DNA of 64,000 nt from contig CALFER010000029.1 in NCBI GenBank assembly GCA_937951895.1, forward strand, positions 1 through 64,000, written 5' to 3'. The notes below the pieces were generated by a model, which was not told where the DNA came from, searched no databases, and saw only the letters and a list, made by a program, of their open reading frames with translations. The stretch comes from an uncultured bacterium (GTDB lineage: Bacteria > CSSED10-310 > CALFER01). Each line of letters starts with the position of its first letter. Within the stretch, counting starts at the first letter, position 1. A program made the translations under genes and the position numbers. Of this stretch, positions 26,429-35,187 are shown in pieces.

Positions 26429-27718
26429 ATGGGTATGACAATCGTTCAGAAAATTCTCGCCCGGGCATCCGGAAAGAAATCCGTGGACATCGGCGATGTC
26501 CTGGAGCCACGCGTCGATATCGCGATGTCGCATGAAAACGGAGCGCTCGTCATCAATCAATTCAACGAGATCTATCAGGGCACGGGTATCCCTGCCAAAG
26601 TATGGGATCCTTCGCGCATCGTCATCATTCTGGATCATCGGGTTCCCGCGGAAACCTCGAAAACCGCGACCAATCAGAAGAAGATCCGGGAATTCATCGC
26701 GGCTCAAGGTATCCCGAATTTCCATGATATCCGCGGCGATGAAGGCGGCATCTGCCATCAGATTCTTCCTGAAAACGGGTACATCCGTCCGGGATACGTT
26801 GTGGTGGGAACCGACAGTCACACGACGAGCCACGGGGCGCTCGGGGCGTTCTCGTTCGGAATCGGCGCCACCGAGATGGCCAGTGTCTGGTCACTCGGAA
26901 CCGCTCTCAATGTCGAAGTTCCCGGAACTATAAAAGTGGACGTTTCCGGACGCTTCCCTCGAAAAGTCGGTGCCAAAGATCTGATTCTACATCTGATCGG
27001 GATGATTTCCGCCGAAGGCGCGAATTTCAAAGTGATTGAATTCCACGGGAAGACGATTTCGAAGATGACGACTTCCGGAAGACTCGTGCTGTGCAACATG
27101 TCGGTCGAAGCGGGCGCAACGAGCGGAATCGTGCCTGCTGACGAGGAAACGGTGCGGTATCTGCGTGAAGTTGCCGGAGTCAAGGGAAAAATCGACATCG
27201 TCACACCCGATTCATCGGCCCGGTATGATGAAGTGATCGAAATCGATGTCTCGAAACTGACCCCTCAGGTCGCGTGTCCGCACACTGTTGACAATGTCAA
27301 ATCGGTCAAGGAAATCGAAGGCGTTAAACTGAATCAGATCGTGATCGGTTCCTGCACGAATGGCCGCCTGGATGATCTTGAAACTGCCGCGAAAATCGTG
27401 AAGGGACACAAGATCGCCAAGAACATCCGGATGCTGATCTTCCCCGCCACCTGGCGAATCTATCGTGAAGCCCTGAAGAAGGGTATCCTGACCACACTGG
27501 TCGATGCCGGCGCCGTCATCATCAATCCGGGCTGCGGCTGTTGCCTCGGCGTCCACCAGGGCGCTCTCGGAGACGGTGAAGTCGCACTGGCAACCACCAA
27601 TCGCAACTTCAAGGGCCGCATGGGCAATCCCAAAGGCGAAGTCTATCTCTGTTCACCGGCAACTGCCGCCGCAAGCGCCCTGACCGGTGTCATCACCGAT
27701 CCCACAAAAGGAGAATGA
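26429..27718 (+). CDS. Aconitase-superfamily hydro-lyase large subunit (LeuC/homoaconitase type)
   Basis: A 429-residue protein of the compact (archaeal-type) isopropylmalate dehydratase/homoaconitase large-subunit family. It has GTDSHTTSHGALGAFSFG, GSCTNGRLDDLETAAKIVKG and NPGCGCCLGVHQG, with the three Cys ligands of the [4Fe-4S] cluster (one in GSCTN, two in CGCC). The enzyme interconverts 2- and 3-hydroxy tricarboxylates or dicarboxylates by dehydration and rehydration. AAGGAG lies eight bases before the ATG. It sits 19 bases after the dehydrogenase gene and two bases before the small subunit. Substrate is undecided between leucine, lysine-type and citrate metabolism. Confidence 0.9.
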   Translation: MGMTIVQKILARASGKKSVDIGDVLEPRVDIAMSHENGALVINQFNEIYQGTGIPAKVWDPSRIVIILDHRVPAETSKTATNQKKIREFIAAQGIPNFHDIRGDEGGICHQILPENGYIRPGYVVVGTDSHTTSHGALGAFSFGIGATEMASVWSLGTALNVEVPGTIKVDVSGRFPRKVGAKDLILHLIGMISAEGANFKVIEFHGKTISKMTTSGRLVLCNMSVEAGATSGIVPADEETVRYLREVAGVKGKIDIVTPDSSARYDEVIEIDVSKLTPQVACPHTVDNVKSVKEIEGVKLNQIVIGSCTNGRLDDLETAAKIVKGHKIAKNIRMLIFPATWRIYREALKKGILTTLVDAGAVIINPGCGCCLGVHQGALGDGEVALATTNRNFKGRMGNPKGEVYLCSPATAAASALTGVITDPTKGE

Positions 27719-27720
27719 CC

Positions 27721-28218
27721 ATGTCAAAAATCGTGTTCAAAGTCGGCGACGATATCTCCACGGATGTGATCTACCCCGGCCGGTTCATGGCGACTGTCCT
27801 TCCGACCGAAACCCCCCAGTTCGCCTTTGCCGATTACACCGAATTCAATACGCAGCTCAAGAATAAAGCCTTTCCACCGAACAGCATCATTCTCGGCGGC
27901 GCCAACTTCGGGTGCGGGTCGTCCCGCGAACAGGCCGCCTCGACACTGAAAGGCCATGAACTGATCATCATCGCCAAGGGCTTCTCCCGGATCTTCATCC
28001 AGAATGCCATCAATCTCGGACTCCGCACCATCATCTGCCCTGAAATCGAGGGAGAGTTGAACGACGAGATCGAAATCAAGGACAACAAACTGACGAATAA
28101 GCGCACGAAGAAGACCTATGATATCGTGCCGTTGCCGAAGGCCCGTCAGGCGATCGTCGATGCAGGCGGTCTGATCGAATATACACGCCGACGCGTGCTC
28201 GAAAAACACGCCAGATAG
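27721..28218 (+). CDS. Aconitase-superfamily hydro-lyase small subunit (LeuD type)
   Basis: A 165-residue swivelling-domain subunit with GDDISTDVIYPGRFM, GGANFGCGSSREQAA (substrate-binding GCGSSRE loop) and IIAKGFSRIFIQNAINLG. It closes the active site of the large subunit. The ATG at MSKIVF has AAAGGAG at proper spacing; an ATG two codons earlier is too close to that site. It ends the operon, and a strong hairpin follows. The YPGRF loop region near the N-terminus, which is important for substrate choice in this family, would help decide the substrate in a structural comparison. Confidence 0.9.
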   Translation: MSKIVFKVGDDISTDVIYPGRFMATVLPTETPQFAFADYTEFNTQLKNKAFPPNSIILGGANFGCGSSREQAASTLKGHELIIIAKGFSRIFIQNAINLGLRTIICPEIEGELNDEIEIKDNKLTNKRTKKTYDIVPLPKARQAIVDAGGLIEYTRRRVLEKHAR

Positions 28219-28244
28219 TTCGCATCGAACCGGTGTAACCCTTT

Positions 28245-28276
28245 GACAGGCGGGACATTCCCGCCTGTCCTATTTT
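28245..28276. terminator. Bidirectional terminator hairpin between convergent operons
   Basis: A perfect 11-base-pair stem (GACAGGCGGGA / TCCCGCCTGTC) with a CAT loop, followed on the + strand by CTATTTT. It lies between the small hydro-lyase subunit and the oppositely oriented radical SAM gene. Confidence 0.8.
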
Positions 28277-28282
28277 CCGGAG

Positions 28283-29761
28283 CTATCGAGCCAGTCGCAG
28301 GATATCGGAATCGATATCGCGGATTCGCCGTCTGAAAAAGAGGCTGTAGGCATCGAGAAGTTCGGCTTCGGTAAAGTATCGGCGTTGAATGGCCAGCGCG
28401 TTTTCGATTCGCCGCCGATTCAGGAAGACCTCCTTCAGAAATCGGAAGTATATCGCTTGAAACGCCCGGTTCGGGATCGTGGGAGTACCGCTGTGACTGA
28501 TGTCATGATAGGCCTCGTCATAGGCTTGATCCGCGCGCACCACATCGAAACCATGCGCTTTCGCCATCTCATAGATATCCGTATCCGGATAGTATTTGAC
28601 GGAAAAAAACATCGGAAGAACGATCCGGTCAAATCGGGCGACAAAGTCGATGGTCGCCTGTGCCTCCTCCACGGTTTCGGAGGGAAATCCGATCATGAAG
28701 CATACCGATACCATGATGGCTCGATCGCATGCATGGTGGATATTGCGCTCCAGTACATCCAGCCGATTGAACTTCCGGATCAGCGTCTGAATCCGCGGAG
28801 TCGCAGTCTCGACGGCGAAGGTCATCGCGACCGTGCCCGCATCGATCAGCGCATCGATCAGATCCGGGGTCAGCCGATCCCCTCGCACGCCATTTGCAAA
28901 ATAGAGTCTGACCTTCAAATCACGGCGACGCATGGCCTCGCAAAAACGATTGACTCGAGGGATGTCCATGTTGAAGTTGTCGTCGATAAAATAGAAATCT
29001 TCGATCCCCTGATGGTCGTGCAGGCGCGCGATTTCTTCGACAACCCGTTCGGCGCTCCGCATCCGGAAACGTCTCCCGAAAATGTTGTGACAGTACGCAC
29101 ATTCGAACGGACACCCTCTGGATGAGAGGATCACAGCCTGCCGTCTGCGGTTGTACCCATAGGTCAGGAAACGACTGTATCGATCGGGATCGATCAATGA
29201 GTAATCAGGATCCTGCAGCGAGTCGAGATCTTCGATGAAGGGGCGCGGCGGATTCTGAACGTACCGGTCTGTCACCGGGTCGATAGCGGCGATCCCCTCC
29301 AGATGATGGAATTCAGTCCCTTCCAAAATACACCGAACAATCTCGCAAAAGGTGATCTCCCCTTCTCCGATGACCACACAATCCAGATTCCGATCGCTCA
29401 GAGCTTCGCAAGGCGATGATGTTGAATAAGGGCCCCCGCCTATCACGATCCGAACCCCTTCCGCTCGTGCGATCCGAGCCGCTTCATGGAACTCGTGTCG
29501 ATAGATGTGAAGCCCGCGGATCCCGATCAGATCCGGATGTATCTGACGGATTTTGGATGCGAGATCGTCGGCATTATCGCAATCGACGAGACGGTGAAGG
29601 ATAGACACGGTCACGCGATCATTAAAGCGATGCTTTAAGTTTGAGGCGATGGACATGAGTCCGATGGGGAGGACGACCTGTTCGAGATCCCGGAGAGTCG
29701 GCGAATGCGCGAGCCAGGATCCGAGCGCATCGATCAGGAGGATCCGAAGGGGGTGATTCAC
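28283..29761 (-). CDS. B12-binding-domain radical SAM protein
   Basis: A 492-residue protein. The N-terminal Rossmann-like domain (residues ~1-140) resembles cobalamin-binding domains (HPDLIGIRGLHIYRHEFHEA, IVIGGGPYSTSSPCEALS, DCVVIGEGE) but lacks the DxHxxG base-off motif. The radical SAM core has SRGCPFECAYCHN, a CxxxCxxC cluster motif, and a DDNFNMD strand. The C-terminal tail is helical. Relatives include BchE-like and P-methylase-like enzymes acting on unactivated carbons. The GTG start overlaps the carrier-protein gene (GTGA), and it is the last gene of a KAS III/adenylation/carrier-protein operon, so a carrier-bound substrate is plausible. Confidence 0.85.
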   Translation of the reverse strand: MNHPLRILLIDALGSWLAHSPTLRDLEQVVLPIGLMSIASNLKHRFNDRVTVSILHRLVDCDNADDLASKIRQIHPDLIGIRGLHIYRHEFHEAARIARAEGVRIVIGGGPYSTSSPCEALSDRNLDCVVIGEGEITFCEIVRCILEGTEFHHLEGIAAIDPVTDRYVQNPPRPFIEDLDSLQDPDYSLIDPDRYSRFLTYGYNRRRQAVILSSRGCPFECAYCHNIFGRRFRMRSAERVVEEIARLHDHQGIEDFYFIDDNFNMDIPRVNRFCEAMRRRDLKVRLYFANGVRGDRLTPDLIDALIDAGTVAMTFAVETATPRIQTLIRKFNRLDVLERNIHHACDRAIMVSVCFMIGFPSETVEEAQATIDFVARFDRIVLPMFFSVKYYPDTDIYEMAKAHGFDVVRADQAYDEAYHDISHSGTPTIPNRAFQAIYFRFLKEVFLNRRRIENALAIQRRYFTEAELLDAYSLFFRRRIRDIDSDILRLAR

Positions 29762-30024
29762 GCTTTCCGGCCTCGCTTTTCCATGACCAGGTCGGTGATG
29801 GATCGGATGGTATTGAACCGCTCACGCACGATTTCATCGATTTCAAATGAGACATCGAAGGTGTCTTCGATATAATTAATCAGCATCAACATGCTGACTG
29901 AATCGATGACGCCGGCCCCGAGCAACGGGAAGTCGTCTCCGATATCGCCCGAACCGTCATCGGCATGGAACGATTCGCGGATAAACTGACGGATGGCAGT
30001 GGAAATCCGGGTAGGATCAGACAT
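29758..30024 (-). CDS. Acyl/peptidyl carrier protein
   Basis: An 88-residue carrier protein with phosphopantetheine site Ser42 (GVIDSVSML, close to the usual GxDS motif). The helix that follows is LMLINYIEDTFDVSFE and the third-helix region is ERFNTIRSITDLVMEK. It overlaps the adenylating enzyme by eight bases and the radical SAM gene by four, so all three are co-translated. It is likely loaded by the adjacent adenylating enzyme, in the manner of DltC or stand-alone PCPs. Confidence 0.88.
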   Translation of the reverse strand: MSDPTRISTAIRQFIRESFHADDGSGDIGDDFPLLGAGVIDSVSMLMLINYIEDTFDVSFEIDEIVRERFNTIRSITDLVMEKRGRKA

Positions 30025-31513
30025 ACTTTTTAAGAGCCTCCTTATCGATTTTACCGTTTGGATTCCGAGGTAAAGACGCCATGAAACGGATTGAATCCGG
30101 CAGCATGTATTCCGGGATCAGCGATGCCAGGGACTCGTTGACCTGACGGGGATGAAGGTTCAGCTCAGGTGCAATCCACAGGATGATCCGGGTCATTGCC
30201 TGTTCGGTCCGGGAGACCACCGCGCAAGCCTCGACACCATCGATGCTTCTCGCGGCATGTTCGATTTCCGCAGGTTCGATTCTGAATCCGCGGCGTTTGA
30301 TCATGTCATCTCGCCTGCCCAGATAGCATAGATTTCCATCCGGGTCATATCGGACGAGATCCCCGGTTCGATAGTACACATCCGCCGCGTCGTCGATTCC
30401 GAGCCGGATCCAGCAGTCACTGTCTTGCTGTCCCCAATACCCCGACATGACGGTCGGGCCTGCGACGAGCAGCTCACCTTCCCGATCCTCACCGACGCCG
30501 ACCGGACGCCCATCGATGTCCATTACAACGAGCCGGTCTCCGCAGCAGGGTCGACCGATCGGCACGGGACGGTTGAAGGAATGCAGATCCAGGGGCACTT
30601 CATAGTACGTGCAGACATTGGTTTCGGTCGGGCCGAACAGGTTGTAGAACGCGGAACCGGGAATAGCTTGCCGGACGCGTTTCAGGTCCTCGATCGGGAA
30701 TACCTCTCCTGCGAACAATACGATCCGGAGCGGGAGATCCGGGAAGCGATCGAGTCGTCCGAAACGTACGAGACTTGTCAGGATCCATGGAACGGAGTAC
30801 CAGACGGATATTCGATGACGGACGATATAGTCCGCGAGTTTGGATGGGAGGAGGCACATCTCTTCGGGGATGAGGTCCAGGGTTGCGCCGTGATGAAGGG
30901 CATTGAAGAGATCGAACACGGAGAGATCGAATGAAAATGAGGCGAAGTTTGCGAAAACGTCCTCCGGTTCAAGGGCAAACCGAGCGGATGTCCACGACAG
31001 GAATGCGAGTGCCGCGCGGTGAGAAACCTTGACTCCCTTGGGGATGCCCGTCGAGCCGGATGTAAAAAGAATGTATGCGATCAGTTCGGGATCTTCCGTC
31101 CAAACAGGAAGATCGGCCGTTGCGGAAGTCTCGATCGTTCGCAACTCAATACCCGACACGACAGGGCATCCCGTCCCGGCGGATATCTCCCTGCTCAGCA
31201 CAGGATCGTCCGTCACGATCATGCGGGGTTGACATGAGAGGATGATCGCGTGCTTCCGGGCGGCAGGCCAACGCGGATCCAGCGGGACATAGGCGGCCCC
31301 ATTGGACAAGGCAGCGAGTATGGCGATGACGGCGTTGATCGACCTCGGCAGATCGACGACCACACGATCCTGTGGCGAAACGCCGGACTGATACATCTTC
31401 CCGGCTGCCCGATCGACGCAGGCAAACAGATCCCTGTACGATATCGCATCCCGGTTCATCCGGATGGCGATGCGATCACATTGCGCATGACTGCGTACAT
31501 ACTGCTGTATCAC
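30017..31513 (-). CDS. Amino-acid/acyl adenylating enzyme (NRPS-type A domain, stand-alone)
   Basis: A 498-residue AMP-forming ligase with A-domain core motifs in order: A3 LFTSGSTGIPKGV, A4/A5 FDLSVFDLFNALHHGA and NLFGPTETNVCTYY, A7 YRTGDLVRYDPDG, A8 GRRDDMIKRRGFRIEPAEIE, A10 NPNGKIDKEAL with the catalytic Lys. The Asp in FSFDLS, which binds the alpha-amino group in amino-acid-activating domains, is present, so an amino acid is the likeliest substrate. GTG is chosen as start: it forms a GTGA overlap with the upstream gene and is preceded by GGAG; an upstream in-frame start would overlap by 79 bases. It probably loads the adjacent carrier protein. Confidence 0.85.
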   Translation of the reverse strand: MIQQYVRSHAQCDRIAIRMNRDAISYRDLFACVDRAAGKMYQSGVSPQDRVVVDLPRSINAVIAILAALSNGAAYVPLDPRWPAARKHAIILSCQPRMIVTDDPVLSREISAGTGCPVVSGIELRTIETSATADLPVWTEDPELIAYILFTSGSTGIPKGVKVSHRAALAFLSWTSARFALEPEDVFANFASFSFDLSVFDLFNALHHGATLDLIPEEMCLLPSKLADYIVRHRISVWYSVPWILTSLVRFGRLDRFPDLPLRIVLFAGEVFPIEDLKRVRQAIPGSAFYNLFGPTETNVCTYYEVPLDLHSFNRPVPIGRPCCGDRLVVMDIDGRPVGVGEDREGELLVAGPTVMSGYWGQQDSDCWIRLGIDDAADVYYRTGDLVRYDPDGNLCYLGRRDDMIKRRGFRIEPAEIEHAARSIDGVEACAVVSRTEQAMTRIILWIAPELNLHPRQVNESLASLIPEYMLPDSIRFMASLPRNPNGKIDKEALKKYV

Positions 31514-32538
31514 ATCACGATCTCCATCTGCCTGGCCGGTGTCCCGCCCATCGACCCATCCGAACGGCGCAGCAACGTGCATCCCCAATGAAAACCGGCT
31601 CCGGCGCTGATGAGCATCACGGTCGTTCCCGGGGCATGCTCGACGCGATTCAATGTTTTGAACTGGATGGCCATATCGGTCGCAAACACATGACCGGCGT
31701 CCTGCATGCGTCCTCCGGCAAGTTTCGTTTCAGGAACCCGGAACGCCCTACAGAAACTCGATCGATCACCCGAGGACATGCAGGGATATATGTACCAGTT
31801 CACATCATCGATTGTCATCGAGTGTTCATCGAGCAGCGACCGGATCGATCGGTCGATCGCCTTGAAGTGAATCGGGAGCAGACGTGTTTCGATCAGGGAG
31901 ACACTGACTGGAATCGGCTGGTCGGCGCGTGTGGGAAGTCCCACTGCGTCTCTGAGATGAGCCGCAGTCACGAGACGGGTTCCGAGAACCTGCCAGCCCG
32001 GTCGATTCCGGTTGATGAGCCAGCCTGAAGCACCGTCCCCGAGGAATGTCAGTGGGAACAGGACGCGCGCTCGATCCGGAACCTGATCGACTGAAATGAG
32101 CAGCACCTGTTGGAGCGATGAGTCTGAAGCGAGCATCCGTTCGATCGACCACAGGGCCATGTGAAAATTCGCGCATCCTCCGCCGGTAATGCTGATCGCC
32201 CGACATGTTTCGGATTTCAGATCGTCGCAAACATACGTTCCCCACGTTTCGTTCCCGTGTGGAACCGTTGAGAAGTCGACCACGAGGTCGACCGGAGCCG
32301 GCAGTGACGATCCGATGAGCAATCGGGTGACGAGTTCACTGACATGGGAGGAGATTTCATGTCCTGAATTGTAACGACGGACAGATTGGATGCCGGCGCC
32401 GAATGTCCGTCCCAGATTCGGGTAGAATCGGAGTGATGCCGAGAGTTGTTCGAGTCGCGTCCGGTCAGTTTCGAGGAGGGTCGAGACCGGGATGATGGTC
32501 TCAGGCAATGCGAACTCGCAGGCTTGGATCAGGATCAA
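31510..32538 (-). CDS. KAS III-like thiolase-fold enzyme with altered catalytic triad
   Basis: A 342-residue KAS III-type protein (ILIQACEFALPETIIP at the start, FLGDGASGWLI in the middle, a glycine-rich C-terminus). The nucleophile Cys is present in ITGGGCANFHMAL. At the usual IPHQAN His site the sequence reads YIYPCMSSGD, and at the usual Asn loop DAGHVFATD, so His and Asn are changed. It may be an acyl- or aminoacyl-transferase rather than a condensing enzyme, as in CerJ-like and related KAS III homologues. TTG is preferred as start (GGAGG six bases before); a GTG 23 codons earlier has no ribosome-binding site. First gene of the operon. Confidence 0.72.
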   Translation of the reverse strand: MILIQACEFALPETIIPVSTLLETDRTRLEQLSASLRFYPNLGRTFGAGIQSVRRYNSGHEISSHVSELVTRLLIGSSLPAPVDLVVDFSTVPHGNETWGTYVCDDLKSETCRAISITGGGCANFHMALWSIERMLASDSSLQQVLLISVDQVPDRARVLFPLTFLGDGASGWLINRNRPGWQVLGTRLVTAAHLRDAVGLPTRADQPIPVSVSLIETRLLPIHFKAIDRSIRSLLDEHSMTIDDVNWYIYPCMSSGDRSSFCRAFRVPETKLAGGRMQDAGHVFATDMAIQFKTLNRVEHAPGTTVMLISAGAGFHWGCTLLRRSDGSMGGTPARQMEIVM

Positions 32539-32607
32539 TGGGTCCTCCGGATAGCTGTTTGAATCCCCGGATCGAAGCGAATACCGCACTCGATTCGATC
32601 CTCTCAC

Positions 32608-32637
32608 GTCTTAAGAGAAGTCATCAGGCGATGTCAA
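32608..32637 (-). promoter_or_regulatory. Candidate promoter of the KAS III/adenylation operon
   Basis: TTGACA followed after 18 bases by TAAGAC on the minus strand. It would give a leader of about 60 bases before the TTG start, which agrees with rejecting the upstream GTG start. The -10 match is modest. Confidence 0.4.
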
Positions 32638-32670
32638 ATTCAAAACCGAGTCATGGATGATGCGCGGCCG

Positions 32671-32699
32671 GTTGCATTTTTTTTATTTACCAATGCAAC
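32671..32699. repeat. Inverted repeat in the intergenic region before the sigma factor gene
   Basis: Eight-base arms GTTGCATT and AATGCAAC separated by 13 AT-rich bases. It may be an operator or a weak hairpin for either divergent unit. The whole gap (about 410 bases) holds this repeat, the minus-strand promoter candidate, and a 20-codon open frame at 32777-32839 preceded by GGAGGG; no protein evidence supports the latter. Confidence 0.4.
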
Positions 32700-32951
32700 A
32701 TCTGTTTTCTATATTTCGTATGTTCATGCGAGTGAATACCTCGCCAGGCAGAAACCCACAACATGGAGGGCAACCGATGATTGAAACGAGATTCTCCGAT
32801 GAGTTTGACAGGGACGTTCACGCCCTCGTGCGGTTTTAAGTTTGCTTGGTTTGATTTTTTCGAGCTGATTTAAACACCTCACATCATCAGAAGAAGTTCC
32901 CGGGCGTGTCCTGTCCTGAACCGGAGCGTTTTTTTCGGTTGGGAGGACGAC

Positions 32952-33443
32952 ATGAATTGCGAACTTGTACAACGCGCAGGAAACGGCGATATGAAGGCGC
33001 GTGATGAATTGATCCGTGAGTTGATGCCGCGAATCGAACGGATCGCGAGACGTTATGCATGGATCGATGGAGTTGATCCGGATGATCTGAAACAGGAAGC
33101 CTGTATCGGGATCATCGAAGGACTCGACCGGGTCGACGTACGTATCGGGACACCCTCTGAGTTCCTGATGAAGCTGGCCCGATGGCGTCTGTTGGACTGT
33201 CTGAAGAAGATTCTTCGCCAAAAACGGGAACTGCTGCAGGAGGAGGAACCGGAATCCACGGAGATCGAATCCGGCCCGGATTTCCAAATCGACATGCTCG
33301 CCGGAAAGCTCACGGAGCAGCAGCGGGATATTTTACAGTATCTGGTCCAGGGTTACACATGGCGTGAAATTGGAGCGGAGCTTGGATTTACTGCCGCTAA
33401 TGTATCGCATCATCTGAAGAAGATCCGGAAGATTTACGGGTGA
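32952..33443 (+). CDS. RNA polymerase sigma factor, sigma-70 family (ECF-like)
   Basis: A 163-residue two-domain sigma factor. Region 2 is at residues ~10-85 (ERIARRYAWIDGVDPDDLKQ, GIIEGLDRVDV, FLMKLARWRLLDCLKK). After an acidic linker (LLQEEEPESTEIE), region 4 is at residues ~110-160 (LTEQQRDILQYLVQGYTWRE, IGAELGFTAANVSHHLKKI). It directs RNA polymerase to a dedicated promoter class. No anti-sigma gene is adjacent; the next gene is a lipoprotein 97 bases away. GGGAGGACGAC lies before the ATG. Target genes are unknown. Confidence 0.85.
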   Translation: MNCELVQRAGNGDMKARDELIRELMPRIERIARRYAWIDGVDPDDLKQEACIGIIEGLDRVDVRIGTPSEFLMKLARWRLLDCLKKILRQKRELLQEEEPESTEIESGPDFQIDMLAGKLTEQQRDILQYLVQGYTWREIGAELGFTAANVSHHLKKIRKIYG

Positions 33444-33540
33444 GTCGGACCGGAGGACCCGCAGAAACCTGCGCTCTTTCATTCCCGCCCCGAACTCGTT
33501 ATGATGAATCGTCGGTATATTTAAATACGGAGGTACGGAC

Positions 33541-35187
33541 ATGAAGAAGATGCAGATGCTGTGGGTGATGGTTACCATTACGACGCTGTTGATTGCGGGT
33601 TGTTCGAAGAAAGAGGTTCAACCGCCGTTACCGGCAGATTCAGGCTTGTATGTGAATATGACGGGGTTGGGTGAATCCTGGGAGCAGTTCAAGACGACAC
33701 AATTCTACCAGGATCTTCTGAAACTCGATCTGTGGAAAGACCCCGGGATCGCCAAGGGTGTTGCCGAGGCACGCCAGAATCTGCCCCTTCCGGACCCTGC
33801 CGCATTCGCGTTCAATCAGGAAATCGCCGCAATACTGTCGGATCATCGAGTCGACATATCGGTGCGATTCACGGGAATCATGCCACAGGTTGTTACGGTG
33901 TTCGATCTTGGCGAAAAGGGCAATGTCGTTAAAATTGCGGATTATCTGAATAAAACATTCGGATCAAAACCGGTGTCGACCCAGGAATACCAGAAGATTC
34001 AAATCTCGACGATTCCCATCGAAGGACCTTTCAGTCTCTCGTATTACTTCCACAAGAATCTGCTGATCGCCTCCAATGATGTGCTCGCGATCCAGACCAC
34101 GATCGATGTGCTCCGTAAGCGCACGCCGGGGTTTCTTGAATCCGATGTCTACAAGAAACTGCTGGAGGGAACGGCTTCTTTCGCGAATCGCATCTATTTT
34201 GCACCCGCCACCATGCAGCAGTTTATTGAAAAACAGCCCGAAGAAGCACGAAAAGCATTCCAGGAACTGGTAGACGACTACCAGGAGTTCAAGATGGCGT
34301 GGAATTTCGGGAAAACCGGAGCCGACAGCCTCATTCGGATCGATTTCAAACCGGCATCCAAGTTTCTGGTCATGTTCCCGAAAAACGGTCGTGAAGGAGC
34401 GAGTGAAGCCTTGATTCCGGACAACACGATCCTGGCGTCTTCCGCATCGATCATGTTCAAGGATATGTATCTGTATCACAAGAACAAGTTACTGGAGACC
34501 GCTGAAGCTTCGCAAAAGGAGATGATTCAAGCCGGAATCGGAGCAGCCAATCAGGCATTGGGTCTGGATATTGAACAAGAGTTGTTCGAGATACTCGGGA
34601 ATGAAATCTTCTGGTGTGTCCAATCGGTCAATTCCGGTGGATTTGCTCCAATACCCGAAACTGTGTTTGGGATCGAGATCCGGGATGAAGCGCGGGCGCG
34701 AGCGTTGCTGGTTCGGATCGAGAATCTGATTGCCCAAACCTTCGGGGGTGATCGAGTCGCTTTCAGTGAAACCGATATTGCAGGCCTTGTGTACCGTTCC
34801 GTTCCTCTCCCCTTCGGAAACAATCTGAATCCCGGGTATGCGATCGCAGGGAAGTTTCTGCTGCTGGCGACCTCACCGGCAGGCATCACCGAGGCGCAGA
34901 AAACGACTCGAGGTGAACGCAAGGGGATACTGAAGGACGAGAAGTTTCTTGGTGTTGCCTCCGAAAATGCAGGGAATTCGGTGGGATATCAATACATGAA
35001 TCTCGAGCTGTTCTGGAAGGCGATCAGCGACATCGTGAACAATTATCGAATTCTATTGCCGAAAGACATCAATCCGGATCATCTCCGAGCGGCATGCACG
35101 ACACTGGGATTGATCGATTCGTATTTTGCGGACGCTGCTGTCGGTGACACCTATCTTGAAAGTCGATTGAAGATCCGGGTTCGATGA
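33541..35187 (+). CDS. Lipoprotein, DUF3352-like
   Basis: A 548-residue lipoprotein with the lipobox LLIAGCSKK near residue 20. The rest is a soluble domain with repeated patterns such as FSLSYYFHKNLLIASNDVLA, LIRIDFKPASKFLVMF and VFGIEIRDEARARALLVRIE. The duplicated organisation (a domain tracking values, then an EALIPDNTILASSASIMF segment starting a second half) resembles the DUF3352 family of bacterial envelope proteins, whose function is not known. GGAGGTACGGAC precedes the ATG. Its 3' end overlaps the convergent transporter gene by 119 bases. Confidence 0.7.
   Translation: MKKMQMLWVMVTITTLLIAGCSKKEVQPPLPADSGLYVNMTGLGESWEQFKTTQFYQDLLKLDLWKDPGIAKGVAEARQNLPLPDPAAFAFNQEIAAILSDHRVDISVRFTGIMPQVVTVFDLGEKGNVVKIADYLNKTFGSKPVSTQEYQKIQISTIPIEGPFSLSYYFHKNLLIASNDVLAIQTTIDVLRKRTPGFLESDVYKKLLEGTASFANRIYFAPATMQQFIEKQPEEARKAFQELVDDYQEFKMAWNFGKTGADSLIRIDFKPASKFLVMFPKNGREGASEALIPDNTILASSASIMFKDMYLYHKNKLLETAEASQKEMIQAGIGAANQALGLDIEQELFEILGNEIFWCVQSVNSGGFAPIPETVFGIEIRDEARARALLVRIENLIAQTFGGDRVAFSETDIAGLVYRSVPLPFGNNLNPGYAIAGKFLLLATSPAGITEAQKTTRGERKGILKDEKFLGVASENAGNSVGYQYMNLELFWKAISDIVNNYRILLPKDINPDHLRAACTTLGLIDSYFADAAVGDTYLESRLKIRVR

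Noticed and set aside
32777..32839. Twenty-codon open frame with GGAGGG before its ATG
   Set aside because: Too short to judge, no similarity or conserved features; only noted under the intergenic repeat.
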